The translations under genes and the position numbers were made by a program. A stretch of 64,000 bases of DNA from Oscheius onirici (lineage: Eukaryota > Nematoda > Chromadorea > Rhabditida > Rhabditidae): positions 2,528,501-2,592,500 of the forward strand of contig OW051470.1 in assembly GCA_932521025.1 (NCBI GenBank). Reading direction: 5' to 3'. This document shows positions 41,566 through 56,000 of this stretch, in pieces. The notes below the pieces were generated by a model. That model saw only the letters and a program-made list of their open reading frames with translations. It was not told where the DNA came from and searched no databases. How positions within the stretch are numbered: position 1 is the first letter of the stretch; every line of letters begins with the position of its first letter.

Positions 41566-43535
41566 TTATTCGAGATCGATAACCTCGGGTACACTGTTAT
41601 TTCTGGGGAAAAATGTACTGATTCTGTTATTTTGTTGCGGCTTCTTCTTCGGAGCTGGAGGCAGTGCCAGATGACGCTTTTTAGTGATCTTGTTCTCGTC
41701 TCTCTCGAAGTTTTCGGCTTCCATTCGAATGTGTGCTCGCTTGACTGGTGGAATGTACTGCGCCGGTTCCTTTTTCTTACATTCTTCGATTGTCGCTCGC
41801 GGAATCGTGATTCCGTCTCTGAAATGTCTCGTCGGTTTACGCAAAAACTGAAAGGACCAACCCTTTATCGATGAGATCAATTGACGACTCGGGACTAATG
41901 TCTTCAACAGGAATGTCGTTCTGGCCGTAGTTCGAGCAGAAGTCGTCAAGATTACGGGGCTTGTTGGAAGAGTTTGTCTTCAGCGAGTCGTGGCGCGTGA
42001 TCTGAAAGTTGGAAATGAAAAATCGATGTCATGTTTACAATCAATGGACAAAACAATATCAAATATAGTCTGCGCAGCAGCTGCTAACCTTTACAATGAG
42101 AGAATCTACAACGCAGTCTTTTGGAACACATTTTACCTCGGATACTCGGGCAAACTTATTGTTAGCATACTTAGGTATTTTCTGAGTTTCGGTAGCTCTA
42201 CACTGTTTGGCTAGGGTAGTCTGCGCCTACACGCTGTGAAATCCGAAAAAAGACACACCGAAGTTCCCGCATTCGAATAAGAAAAACCGACTCTTACCTT
42301 TTTGGCCGTTGGCTTTCTGACAGCACTCTCAAAGACGTCCACATCGATTTGAGGAGCTGACTCGTCGAATCCCATCGATATTCTCTTGATCGGACTTCGG
42401 TTCAGTAGTGGCTTCAACTTATGGTTGTAGGGCGTGTTCTTGTTGCATGAAGCTCGCGTCTCAACCAGCTCGTCATTAAGCGACTTGATGAGATTCTGTA
42501 ATTCGCGCTCCTTCTTCTTCATGATCTCGATTTCGTTCTCCTTCTCTTGGCATCTGTCCTGTTCCGATCTGGCACGATCTTTGTACACTATGCATTGTCT
42601 GAAAGTGAGATTGGGCTGTCGAAAAAAAGGGGAAACTCACTTTTTGAGAAGTCTAACGAATTGTTCCATTTCGATGGTTCCATCTTTGACGTACCTCTTA
42701 TAGGCCTCGGCCGCCTGTTCTTCGCCTTTTGACTTCACTATCATTTGATAGCTGAAAAATGATATATTAGCTGAGTATCTAATGTTCGTACGTTAGGGGT
42801 GAAAAAGTCTCGCAATGAGCAATTTTTCAAAAAAGAGTATATACATACTACTTGGGCAAGCAAAAGTAATAGAGCCATAACAATAACGAACAATTCGGAA
42901 GCTTTGAGGCGATCTTCCATTTCGGACATGAGTTTTCTTTGAGCCTGGTTAGCCTTGTTCCTATCTTCGAGTATGCGTATTTTTTCTTGTAGCCGTAAAT
43001 TGAGCTCATCTCGGGAGCCTAGTTGACTTCGGAGTTTTTCGGCCTAAACATTAGAAAATGTTAATAAACGCTGTGAAATCAGGGCAGTTTTCTTCCACAA
43101 ATATACTCACCTGCACCTCGAGCACAATCTTTTCGTTTTTCGCCTTCTGCATATCCAATTTGGCCGCATCTTTCTCCGTCGTCAATTTTCTCACTTCAGT
43201 CCGCAGCTCGTCAACCTAGAATGTAGGATTTCTTGCAAAGTCCAGTATGACATACCTTTTCATTGTTCGAAGGACCTTGGTCTCCTATAATCGAATCTTC
43301 TTCGTAATCGAAATAGAGCTTCTGGATGATGTCGCGTGGTGCACAATTCTTACGGCAATTCGGACAGGACTTTTTGATCTAAAAGCAGGTTTTGTGAAGC
43401 AAATTCAAGCGAAAAACAAACTTTCAACCACTCGTTTACGCATTCAACGTGGAACGTGTGACCACATTTCAAGGCGCAGATATTCGACCTCGTGAAGGAG
43501 CTAGTACAAATAGGGCATCGAGCCCCATCTGTCAT
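41566..43535 (-). CDS. TRAIP-type RING E3 ubiquitin ligase
   Basis: Replisome-associated E3 ligase of the TRAIP family, which ubiquitinates CMG helicase at mitotic entry and at crosslinks. The start at 43535 follows TTTTCAG directly. A C3HC4 RING opens the protein: RCPICTSSFTRSNICALKCG, HTFHVECVNEWL, then SCPNCRKNCAP. A coiled coil follows: VDELRTEVRKLTTEKDAAKL, LRSQLGSRDELNLRLQEKIR, RKLMSEMEDRLKASE, QIVKSKGEEQAAEAYKRYV-like heptads and KENEIEIMKKKERELQNLI. The C-terminal part has PLLNRSPIKRISMGF, DISPESSIDLIDKG, TIPRATIEECKKKEPAQYIP and closes with NNRISTFFPR and VPEVIDLE. The penultimate motif looks like a PCNA-interacting (PIP) box with Asn in place of the first Gln; the last looks like a SUMO-interacting motif. 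Nine or so exons. Length about 400 residues, close to the family norm of about 470. Confidence 0.85.
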
Positions 43536-44080
43536 CTGAAAATGAGCTATTCTTGTTGGATTGTTGTACAATGAGAGATAAGATTAGCATCAGAGTATCA
43601 GTAGTGTATCAAAGAATTGGAAAATCACGAAAGCGGCAATCAAAAATTTGCAGGTCGCGGTACTGGATTAGAGCGCATTTACCGTCAGAAAGTGAAATTT
43701 GCTGAAACCGGTATATGAAACCGGCATAGCAAAACAAGGTGAAAGGAAAAAAAATGGAGGCGAAACAAAATTTGAAAAAAATCAGTTGCGCGCGAAGTCA
43801 CACCAACTTCCTCGATATGCAGCTTCAGTTTTTACCGCACAATAATTTATTTTCTGTTTTTGTATTTTTGGGTCTCACTATTTTGCCAAAATAGACTAAA
43901 TTATTATCGTTGCATTTTGTATCTAGACCTGTGAAATGAATTTCCAGTAAAAAGGAATAGAAAAACCTCTAACTTCCGTAGAAAGTGATGATTTGATGTA
44001 TTTACATCAAATCAAAGCTGTTGTTGATTTTTTTATATAATTCTCCTTTACCGCCTATTGCATCATCAATTTCAGTCAAA
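43536..44080. promoter_or_regulatory. Bidirectional promoter region with a 10-bp inverted repeat
   Basis: 545 bp between the divergent TRAIP-like and Utp12-B starts. Contains the inverted repeat GATTTGATGT-ATTTAC-ACATCAAATC-like pair at 43990-44013 and AT-rich DNA around 43830-43930. CATCATCAATTTCAG precedes the Utp12-B start, a trans-splice-type acceptor. Confidence 0.45.
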
Positions 44081-45183
44081 ATGACCGTAAAGAAGGAACC
44101 TGTGCCCGTTACCGGAAGTTCAATGGCAGTGCTGCTCACACAAGGACTTATGGCCAACGACCCGCCGAAAGTAGACACAGTTCTGCAAACGATGGATCTT
44201 GAAGTTGTAAAGGTAGTACTTTTCCTTATCGTTTATCGTAAAAACTCATTTGCAGAGTACTCTTGAAGAAATAAACGTTATTCACGTCATCCCGCTGCTC
44301 AAGGCTCTCGAACACCGTCTCAGAACGCGATCTGCGCAAAAGTGTGTAAATTTATTGTCTCTTTTACCTCCCAATTTTACAGTATCCAATGCTGGATTCG
44401 TTGGATTCAATGCACGCTGGCCTTCCACATGTCCTACCTCATCTCTGTTAGTCCTCCTTTTACTTGAAAAAAGGCTTAGAAATTCAGCAACGTGACCTAA
44501 CTAACACGATTGGCAGTCTGTTGGAATGGATGAAGAGCCGCGCCGTTCATCTGCAGCAACTGTTCGAGCTACACGGAAAAATAAGCACGCTGTCTGATCA
44601 GATCGAGAGACGCTTCAACAAGACGCCTTCCTCGAATACATTCCAGCCGCTGATTGTCTTCAATGATGGTTTGTTTGATAGTTTTCATCGTCATATAGTC
44701 CTTCCCAATTTTTCAAGATATTTTTTTTTGTTTATTTCAAGTTGTGTTCGAGCAAGAACATTACAATGCTAGTAGGTTTCTCTAAAATAGAGATATTGCG
44801 CTTGTGGTTGCTAGGCGTGTTCTTGTCACCGGAGCTCAGCGATCACCTCGTCATTTTGTACGTTGTATGAGTTGTTGAGTACTTCTTGTTTTACATATGA
44901 AGTGAATGTAATTGCTAAATCCTCTGTTTCAGACCAGATGGACGACACCGACGTAGACGAACCAGAGTCGATAGGGTCCGAGGGAAGTGAAGGCACCAAT
45001 GACGAATGGTGGGACGAGGGTGATATCAAGCAGAACGACGAAGAAAATGAAGAGGAGGAAGACGAGAGCGACGAAGATGACAACGATGAGGACAAAGAAA
45101 ATCAGCGTCCAATGGAGAACAAGGATAGTGAAGAAGATGATAACGACGTGGAGATGGAAGATGGCAGCGAGATGGACGAATAA
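44081..45183 (+). CDS. Stand-alone Utp12-domain protein, copy B
   Basis: Paralogue of the gene at 27209-29475. The ATG at 44081 gives MTVKKEPVPVTGSSMAVLLT then QGLMANDPPKVDTVLQTMDL, TLEEINVIHVIPLLKALEHR, YPMLDSLDSMHAGLPHVLP, LTNTIGSLLEWMKSRAVHLQ, QLFELHGKISTLSDQIERRF and FQPLIVFNDDQMDD. It ends with an acidic tail that includes NDEWWDEGDI and closes MEDGSEMDE. Identity to copy A over the helical core looks to be above half, with the same order of motifs, the same LQQLFELHGKI block and the same WWDEG in the tail. No WD40 region. Six exons, more compact than copy A. The Cys-loop channel gene B follows on the same strand. Confidence 0.8.
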
Positions 45184-45812
45184 CAAGTTTAGTTTGTTCA
45201 TGAATCTAGTCAATTTTGTAGTTTTGTTATGCGATTATTAAAGTTTTCGAGAGACAAACATCTTTGACCAAGGCAACTATTCGAAATTTGAACCTAAGGG
45301 GTGGGTGGTGACATGATATAGCCATCGGGAGCGAGTTGCATAGCGAATAACCTGTGTGAGTGAGCGCACTTTTTGGTTTCACCTCAGCGACCAAGTTTTC
45401 TTCAAAATGAGCTCTCTGTTCGCCTACAGTCTCTGCTCTCCACCCGAGTTAGTTTCCTGGCAAAAACTGCGACCAAATCAATTTCCGTTTTCCGTAGTTT
45501 ATTTTCTGGGAGCTACGATTTTTGCTGTGCAAATAATGACTTTCTGTAAAAAAAAGCCACTTTCGTCCTTTTTAGTATGAGATCCGTTTCGGAAATCAGA
45601 ACAAGAACTTGATTCATACTGAAAGACGGTTTCTCTATCCAAACTTCTGTCCGCATAGTTTCCCGAAAATTCTTTGACCAATCTGTTCACAAATCACTTT
45701 TTCCCTTCTTTATTTGCTCTAACTTGCATGTCTCTCTCCAGCGGAAAGTTTTCATCTCCGACAAATACAGAGTCCTTCCATCCCTCTTCCCACCGAAATT
45801 CGATACGGGCTG
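45184..45812. other. Spacer between Utp12-B and channel B
   Basis: 630 bp, more than twice the 265-bp spacer of the A block. AATAAA-like sequence (TATTAAAG) lies at about 45236. Short frames starting at 45407 (MSSLFAYSLCSPPE) and 45729 are not supported as coding; the signal-peptide start at 45813 fits the channel better. Confidence 0.4.
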
Positions 45813-48800
45813 ATGCTTCTTCAAATGATACTCCGCTTCCTACTTCACTCGGCTCTTGGAACCGGTATCTGAATTTTTTTTAGTGAAAAAAAATAAACCA
45901 TTCAGCCGTTGTAGTCACGCCGACCTACCAACTGGTGAATGAGTTAATGGAACGACCGTATGATAAAGACACAAGACCTGTGAATGACGAGAGCGATGTG
46001 CTCGAGGTTTGTTCCGATCAGAAGGCCTAAAGGGCAAAAATTTTCGACCATGGCAGGATTCGAACCTACAATCTTCTGCTCCGTAGGCAGACGCGTTATA
46101 TCCATTGCGCCACACGGCCATGTTTTCGTTAATTTCCTATCCACAAAATAATGGTCGAGATGACAGATTGACAGCTAGGGCAAGCAAGTGAAACAAAAAA
46201 AATGGTCTCATTAGATAAGAGCTAGGGAAAACAAGATTTTTGAAACAAGATCTATGAAAAAAAAATATGTAAAGTTTAGGTGGTAGTAATACCCAACCTC
46301 TTCATTTTGCTTCAAATGGACCAACAGCAAGAAACTATAACATTTTCCAATGAGTTCATGATGGTAATCTAGAAAGCTTCTTCCTGAATCTCCCCTATTT
46401 CAGACGTGGAACGACCCTCAGTTGGTCTGGAACGGTTCCGAGTACGGATACACCAAAGACTGGGTGAAGCTCCCAGAAGAGCATGTCTGGACCCCAGATG
46501 TCATATTTGACGGATCGTGAGTACATTCTGAATGTCTAATTAGAGCTCTCTAAAAGAAAAGGCTACTGTAGCTTTCAGAATCAGTATCGACGAGAGGTTG
46601 AAAAAGTCGGAAAGGGTGATTGATGTCAAGTACGATGGAACGATGAGGATGTCCGATCCGTCTGTGGTGAGTCAGTGAACCGTAATTACTCTTTAGATAC
46701 AGAAACAGGTACAATAACAGGGGTAGTATTCAAATGAGATAATTATAATACAGAAACAGAGTAGAACATGGACAGTTACAGTAACAGGACGACATAATGA
46801 CAGTGCCCACAATGACAGAAACACTTGGCAGGCTTGGATGAGAGGGAGAGATTATCAAAGACAAGACAAAAGCAGTGGCAAAGACCGTAGCAGGAGATAA
46901 AGGCGTGTTCTCACTTCTCTACTCAGTTCTTGGAAAAATTTGGCATGACCCGTCTCCCCAGATCACGTTTTAAATTAATTCCGGTAGTCTTATGAGCTTC
47001 CTCAGAAAATTCAGACAGCAGTCCTTGGAAGTGATCACAGCTCTCATTCGATTTGCTTGGATTGTTGACTCTCGACTTTTCGGTACTACATCCTCTTTGG
47101 TCCAGCTTTCTATTCCGTCTTGGCCTTCTTTCGCTGGACCTGAAAATAAAAGGAAAGCAAGTGGCACGGAAATAACGATTTTTATAGAATTAGAAAAACG
47201 CCCTCTACCAATCCCTAAACACCTCGACATTGCTCCAGTCAATACCCAATATGCTAGTTTGAAACTGTACCGAAACCCGAATCGGCCCTCGGGCGGAAGA
47301 CTAGAACTTTTCGGATCCGGGTTGCTCGGGACAAGCCCAGATCCTAGTCAAGGTGTAAAGGTTTTGGTAGATGAGAGTTTGAGTAAAAGTGTTTGAAAGA
47401 AGAAAAGTGGAAACACCTGACCTTATTTATTGAAGAGACGACAGCACAGGCGAGCAACAGACGATCGAGTGAGCTACCAGAGAAGCCAAGGTCGAGTATT
47501 AGAGTTGACAAGTCGAGACAAGTTAGAGCACTGTAAATAAGTCGACAACTTATAAGCTCTTCAAAAGTTGTCTTATAAAGGTCACCGTTTCCAGATAGAG
47601 TACCCCTGCAGCCTCAAGACGGACCAGTTTCCCTATGATGTCCAGGTCTGCAACTTGTCAATGAGTAAGACAGACTATTGTTTCTAAACAATCCAATTTC
47701 AGGCTCATGGAACTTTGAGATCAACAAGCTCAGAGTACGAAGTTTTCTCTGTAACATCAGTTCCATAGTCGATCAGTTTGACGTGAGACAACTACTCTTT
47801 TCCGATCAGAATCCAAATTCAGGGCAACAGTGAATGGGACTTACTGGGAATCGTCGCTATTGATGGCAAATTCTCCAGCTTCGATGTGGTTTCTTGTTAT
47901 TTTCTTCTTGTGATCGAAAAACTTAGACAGAGTACTCCAGAATAACTTACCAAGTCACGTTGAAAAGGAGGCCAGTCTATTATGTGCTGGTTATTCAGGT
48001 AAGAAAAGTTGCCTCTTATTGTTAGTCTCTTGTTACGGGATGCAAATTAGCCATTTTGTTGAGCTTTTGTAAAGAGACACAACTTTACAGAAAATGTGTG
48101 AAATCTAGACTATATCTTGTTGTTACAGAAATCAGCTGGGAAAAAGATGACTTTAACGAGACGAAAGCCTGGTAAAACAGTTCTTTGTAGTAGTGTTTGA
48201 TGGCTAAATGATCGTCCAGTTGTGACGATTCCGCTGATTTACTTCGAAGCTGTGTTTTACAAGTCTACGATCGAAGGTATAGACGCGTGTGAAAAGAAAC
48301 TTATGTAATGGAAACACTCAAACTATGGGAACTTTTAACTCTCGCCCTTTACATTCATTCGAACCTGTGAAAGGCTCTTACAATACCTCATTTCTAGACA
48401 AGCTCTCCATTTCAGGCTCCCACATTCATCATAGCCACCTTGGCCATTTTCGGACTTTTCACTCCTTTTAATCAACACGGAGAGAGGAGAGAAAAGGTAG
48501 TCTTGCACGCGAAGATAAAACTTTTCAGGCAACTTTGGGTCTAAACATGTTCGTAGCCATTTCGATGATGCTGACTCTTGTCAGTGACATGATGCCCAAA
48601 GCTTCAAAACTTCCTCTTCTTGGTAAGTCCCAGTTTCTTCTCTTCCCCTGTCATATACACCGTCGATCCGTTGAGCCTCTCTCCGTAAAGGGGTGTAGAT
48701 CATTCAAGTTAGAGACTCGGCACTTTACAGCTTACTGTCAAATTTATCTAGTGTGACTTTCTAGAATAGAAACAGAAAATCAATAGTTGCATGAGAAGTA

Positions 48801-49822
48801 CTTCGGATTCATAAAGTGCAGATCCAAGAAAGTCAATGAATCTGGCAGGGCCAGAGAGAGTTATAGCTGTTTGGTTCAGAATCACTGCGGTCAGTTTGAT
48901 CAAAAAGTTGTCTTTTTAAGAGATTGCCGTCTGTTTATGAACAATAAAAATAATAAACAGTTGGGCTTGGAAAAAAAGATAAAGCGTCCGAGTCTGTGAT
49001 TATTAGTTCTTTTCCAATACGATCTCTGTTCTCCTTCTGTCAGGTTGCTTCATGTATGGTAAACCTGGCCGAAAAAGTTTGGACTAACAGGACAGTTAGG
49101 ATTGTAAGCAGCGTTCAGTCAGAGCGGCCGATTGAGGTTGCAACTCGACTCCCGTTCAGGCCAGCCAGGTTTACCTTATCCGTTTACTGTGTTTTGGAAA
49201 TAAAAAGGTAAGCTCAAAGTAGAGTGAACCATACGGCCAAATCTATCCTTCCAATAGAAAAGGAACAATTATCTATTTCCTTCAGGCTCTTACATAGTCT
49301 ACATCATGATAGTCTGCGCCGTCGGCTGTCTCATCTCTCTCACCATCCTCATGCTGCATCACCGCTGCTATACTCGCTGTCTCCGTCCACCTGAATGGTA
49401 TTCTTTGATCCGATTAATCGTTCCTATTCCAATCGACTCGTCCCGTGACTCATTGCTGTCCTTTTAGGGTTCATCGGTACATTCTGTTCGACTGTTCCCG
49501 ACGAAAAACCGAACCAATAGACAGTTCGAGGACGGACTCGACAGTCTGCTTGACTGAGACTCCCGGAGATGTCAAATCGTTCGCGGCGATCAAGGATTCA
49601 CTCCTCAGGGTGCGTCCGCATTCATTTTGAGATTTTTCGGAGAAGATAGTGAGAAAAGAATGCTTTCAGGCGATGGCCAACATTCGGAAGGAGATCGAAG
49701 TCGTTCAGAAGAGACAGACCTACAGAAAAATTTGGTTTTGTGTCTTTGACCGCGTCGACTTGGCATTGCTGATAATTTTTCAAGCCCTGAACATCACCGT
49801 CTCGGCCATCTTCATGAGATGA
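45813..49822 (+). CDS. Cys-loop ligand-gated ion channel subunit B (nAChR-like)
   Basis: Paralogue of the channel gene at 29740-34918. The ATG at 45813 gives a signal peptide (MLLQMILRFLLHSALGT) that splices in frame to VVVTPTYQLVNELMERPYDK. Further exons: QQQETITFSNEFMMTWNDPQ, LVWNGSEYGYTKDWVKLPEE and VWTPDVIFDGS; Cys loop CSLKTDQFPYDVQVC (13 residues between Cys) then SMSSWNFEINKLRVRS. TM1 is RPVYYVLVIQAPTFIIATLA, TM2 starts GERREKATLGLNMFVAISMM (Glu at -1', Val at 9'), TM3 is VYIMIVCAVGCLISLTILML, and TM4 is FDRVDLALLIIFQALNITVS with the end AIFMR. Cation-type pore; no vicinal Cys pair in loop C. The intron at 46009-46310 contains an antisense tRNA-Arg. The intron between 46668 and 47594 contains only unsupported frames. 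Confidence 0.87.
46045..46119 (-). tRNA. tRNA-Arg(ACG) within a channel intron
   Basis: 75-nt tRNA on the - strand: acceptor GGCCGTG/CATGGTC with two G-U pairs, A box TGGCGCAATGG, anticodon arm TCTGC-CTACGGA-GCAGA (anticodon ACG), B box GGTTCGAATCC, trailing T-run (AAAATTTTTGCCC). Antisense to channel B. Confidence 0.95.
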
Positions 49823-50296
49823 TGAAGGTCATTGCTTTATCTCAAACAATCTGGCATTATGTTCAAATAAATAAAACATTGGGAGAAGGGGGACGGTAAC
49901 ACAGTCGAAGAGCATTGGGTGGGGAGAAGGTGGATAAATATGTTTCGAGGATTTGAACAGGGATGGGAGACAAAACACAACGCGAGTGATACGAATTTTT
50001 TTTAAAGAGGGACCCTTGTTACAAACGAAAAGCCAGAGCAGATCTCAAAAAGATAGGCGCTAGCTTGCAATTTTGCTGGAGAGATTTAGTGAGAAAGAAA
50101 TTAAACCAAGTCCAAAAGACGCGTACAAAAGACAACTATAAAATAATGCAGAGTGATAGGAAATTCATATCTCGAGAGAGGAAACACACCAGAAAAAGAA
50201 ATAAACATGAGAAGAGGAACCGGATGTGAGTCCCCTAACCGAAAGACGGTTCCCTATACACAGATATTTTTGTGGGTATGGAAAAGATGTACAGGC
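49823..50296. other. Convergent 3' region between channel B and ARF1
   Basis: About 470 bp. AAATAAATAAA near 49865 serves as the channel poly(A) signal. No further gene is seen. Confidence 0.5.
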
Positions 50297-53050
<2,754 letters not shown>

Positions 53051-56000
53051 ATGGTTCCGGTGAGCGGCGTGCCCAGTTCCACAACGAACAGCATGGAATT
53101 GAACCTTCTTTTACAGCAGCCGGTATGGGAAATCTCGGAAACAATATTAATCACGTCTTTTTCAGAATCTAGCACAACATTTACTTCATAACCAGTTGGT
53201 AAGTTGAATAGAAACGTCAGAATTACGAAATTGATTTCTCAGCTGCATCAACTCTCTCAGCCCGGACAACTGGCCGATTTGCAAAGACTTCTGGCGAATC
53301 CGAACATAAACAATCTGTTCAATGATTCCAATCAGCTGGAACTGTTGAGACGGTTACAATCTGTCGATCTCGGTGAGTATTGTTTACAAAAGCTACAATG
53401 TGCAGGAGTGGATACGTAAAAAATACTTTCAGGTTTGGCACAAACGTCAGGAACAACTGGAGAACTGACAGTGGATACGAGTCAAGCAGCATCGGCTCTT
53501 GCCAAATCGTCTCCCGCTGTTCAGACTCCCCGGGAAGATCATACAGCCGAAACTCAGCAACTTGTGAGTAAAAGCAGTGAAAACTAGATATAAAAACCTT
53601 TAGGTGGCTCAAAAGACAGCAATTTCCGAGCAGTTGGAAGAGACTGAGAAGGAAATTAGACGGGTAGATGTACACATGGAGCATCTTTCCAAAAGACGAC
53701 AACATCTAAGGGTTAGTCATGTAAACAGTTATTTTTACGAACGGGTTCAGCAAATAAAAGACGAGAGTGACGAGCAGGATGAGGAGGTCAAGGATGAGCG
53801 AGAGGATGAGACACAGGCTGTGCCACAGGTTCAACAGATTATTGAGGAGAACAAAAAGAGAAAGACAGCTTTGGAAAACTCTATGCCCAGACATCTTCGA
53901 ATGCTCGAGGAGTCGACTGTGAGTCAACAAAACAGCATTGTTCCTTGATTGTTCTTTACTTTTGATCGTAAGTGAACGGATTCTGCACAAATAAGTCGAC
54001 TTATCAACGAACAGATTCTGGAATCGTGGAAAATCAGAAACTGTTCTCAAGGAACGAAAACAACAAAGTTTCTGCGCAACAACGCGACAGTTCCAAAAAC
54101 TTTTAACGAAATGAGTATGAACAAGAGCAGAAAGTTATTCAAAAACGATAAAAAAGCTTGAAATCGTTGCCAACATCTTTTCGAAACTTTCTAGACGTTG
54201 TTGCCTTCATTTTCTTCATCTTTTACGATTCTTTTTCCGCCTCCAACCTCCACAAACTTTCAACTTGCAGGCGCTCTACATCGAGCCGAGTGATGCTCCT
54301 GGAATAAGAGAACTACGAGACCGACACGAGATATTTGCCCCAAAACTACGCGCCTTCGTCAAGAAGAGGCAGATGGCCGAGAAAGAAAATCAACGGCGCT
54401 GGGAAGAAGAATACAGTCGTCGCTATGCCGACTGGCAGGAGAAGGACAGCGCGCTACAACTGAGACCTGACAGACTGTTTGTTTTCCTATTTACTCACTA
54501 AAAACGTTATTTAGAGCAAAAGAAGCCAAATGGCGACTCGATTTCGAGGCCACGTTCAAAGATCTCGCGAAAAATCGAGGAGACAAGGAGCGACAGTCCA
54601 GAATAGAGAATCGCGGCGGTGTCAACGAGTTTATGGCTATCACGTCAGACGAGGTCCGTCTTTATTCTTTAGCGACACCAAAAACCTTTTAGTACTTTTC
54701 AGCATAAATTGCGAGAAAAATCTGCCAAGTGCATTCGTTTGCTAAAATCAGTTATTTTTTCACCTGTTCAAATCCTCCAGAATTCTTGTTTGGTCGAATG
54801 TTTAGGGACTCAACTGACATGTTCTATTCTGCTGAGAACTAAGATCTAAGCGTTTAGTAAAAAGAAGTTCTAAAGTTAGCACGTTCATCTTACTGACTAT
54901 GAGACAGGTTTAAGAAGTCGTTGTTGTGTAGAAGTTAGTGTCAGAAATGCAAAGTTGACAAGTTCAAAGAGTTGTGACAAGTTAACTTGGCTATTTTGGA
55001 GATATTCCCTGGAAGTTTTTCGTTAGCTGTTACACAAAAACCAACTTACAGGTCGATCTCGAAAAGAAAATGCGCAACGCGGCGGACGTGCCTCCTATGA
55101 TGAACTGCCAGTTGGCCAGACGAACTGATTTCAACTATAAAAACACGAACAACATCCACAAGGATGTTCTTCAACGAGAAAAAGCCAGGTTTGTGTTGTT
55201 TATATCATAAAGTTTTCCTTTTTTAGAATAGAAAAAGTAAAACTTGACTGGACGCCTCAGGATCTGGACATGTTCAAGAACCGTCTAAAGATTGTCGGCA
55301 AGAACTTCGCCAACATTGCCATGTTTTTTCCTGACAAGGTAAATTGCTTTTTTGTATCGTAAAACTATAAATTTAGACGGTGAAAGACTGCATCCAGTGC
55401 TACTATCTGTTAATCAAGAGCTACAATCGAGATTACAAGTCGATATTGCCGAAATCGAAGAAGACGGGCAAAAAGAAGTACAGACCGCCGCAGATGCCGA
55501 CCCAGGCGGAGCTCTCGCGCTATCATCAGAATCCGGATCGTGAAAATCCGACAGGAGCGCCTCTCGTTCCGGATGTTCGCTGCTCAAAATGTCAGCAGAA
55601 GTGCGACGCAGCGACGAATACGGTCAGAGTGACGAGAGGACTCTCCGATATTTTTGGTACGTTTTATATTTTTTGTAGTATAATGAGCTCTGGCTTACGA
55701 AGACCAAAACAGTATTGCTTCAAAACTGATGTCCCAATTGTCTGTCATGAGTCATTTGTCGAAATACGCGGTGTTCGGTTTATTTTTCTTATATTTTTCA
55801 AAACTTATCATCTCATGCACTGGAATGCTAAGAAAGCAGATAGATTGTCGAGAAATATTAACGCGAAAAAACTCTGTTATCGTTTAAAAACGCACATTTT
55901 TCAGGGAAGCCGGAGAAGAAAGGAGCCGAGATGCACATTTGCGCCAAATGCTACGAACAAGAGCAGAAACTGCGTTCTGGCCGCTGTCTCGTCAAAGCAT

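Noticed and set aside
44826-45213. - strand Ser/Val/Phe-rich frames opposite the Utp12-B tail
   Set aside because: Complement of the acidic GAN/GAR codon tail, which produces long antisense open frames by composition.
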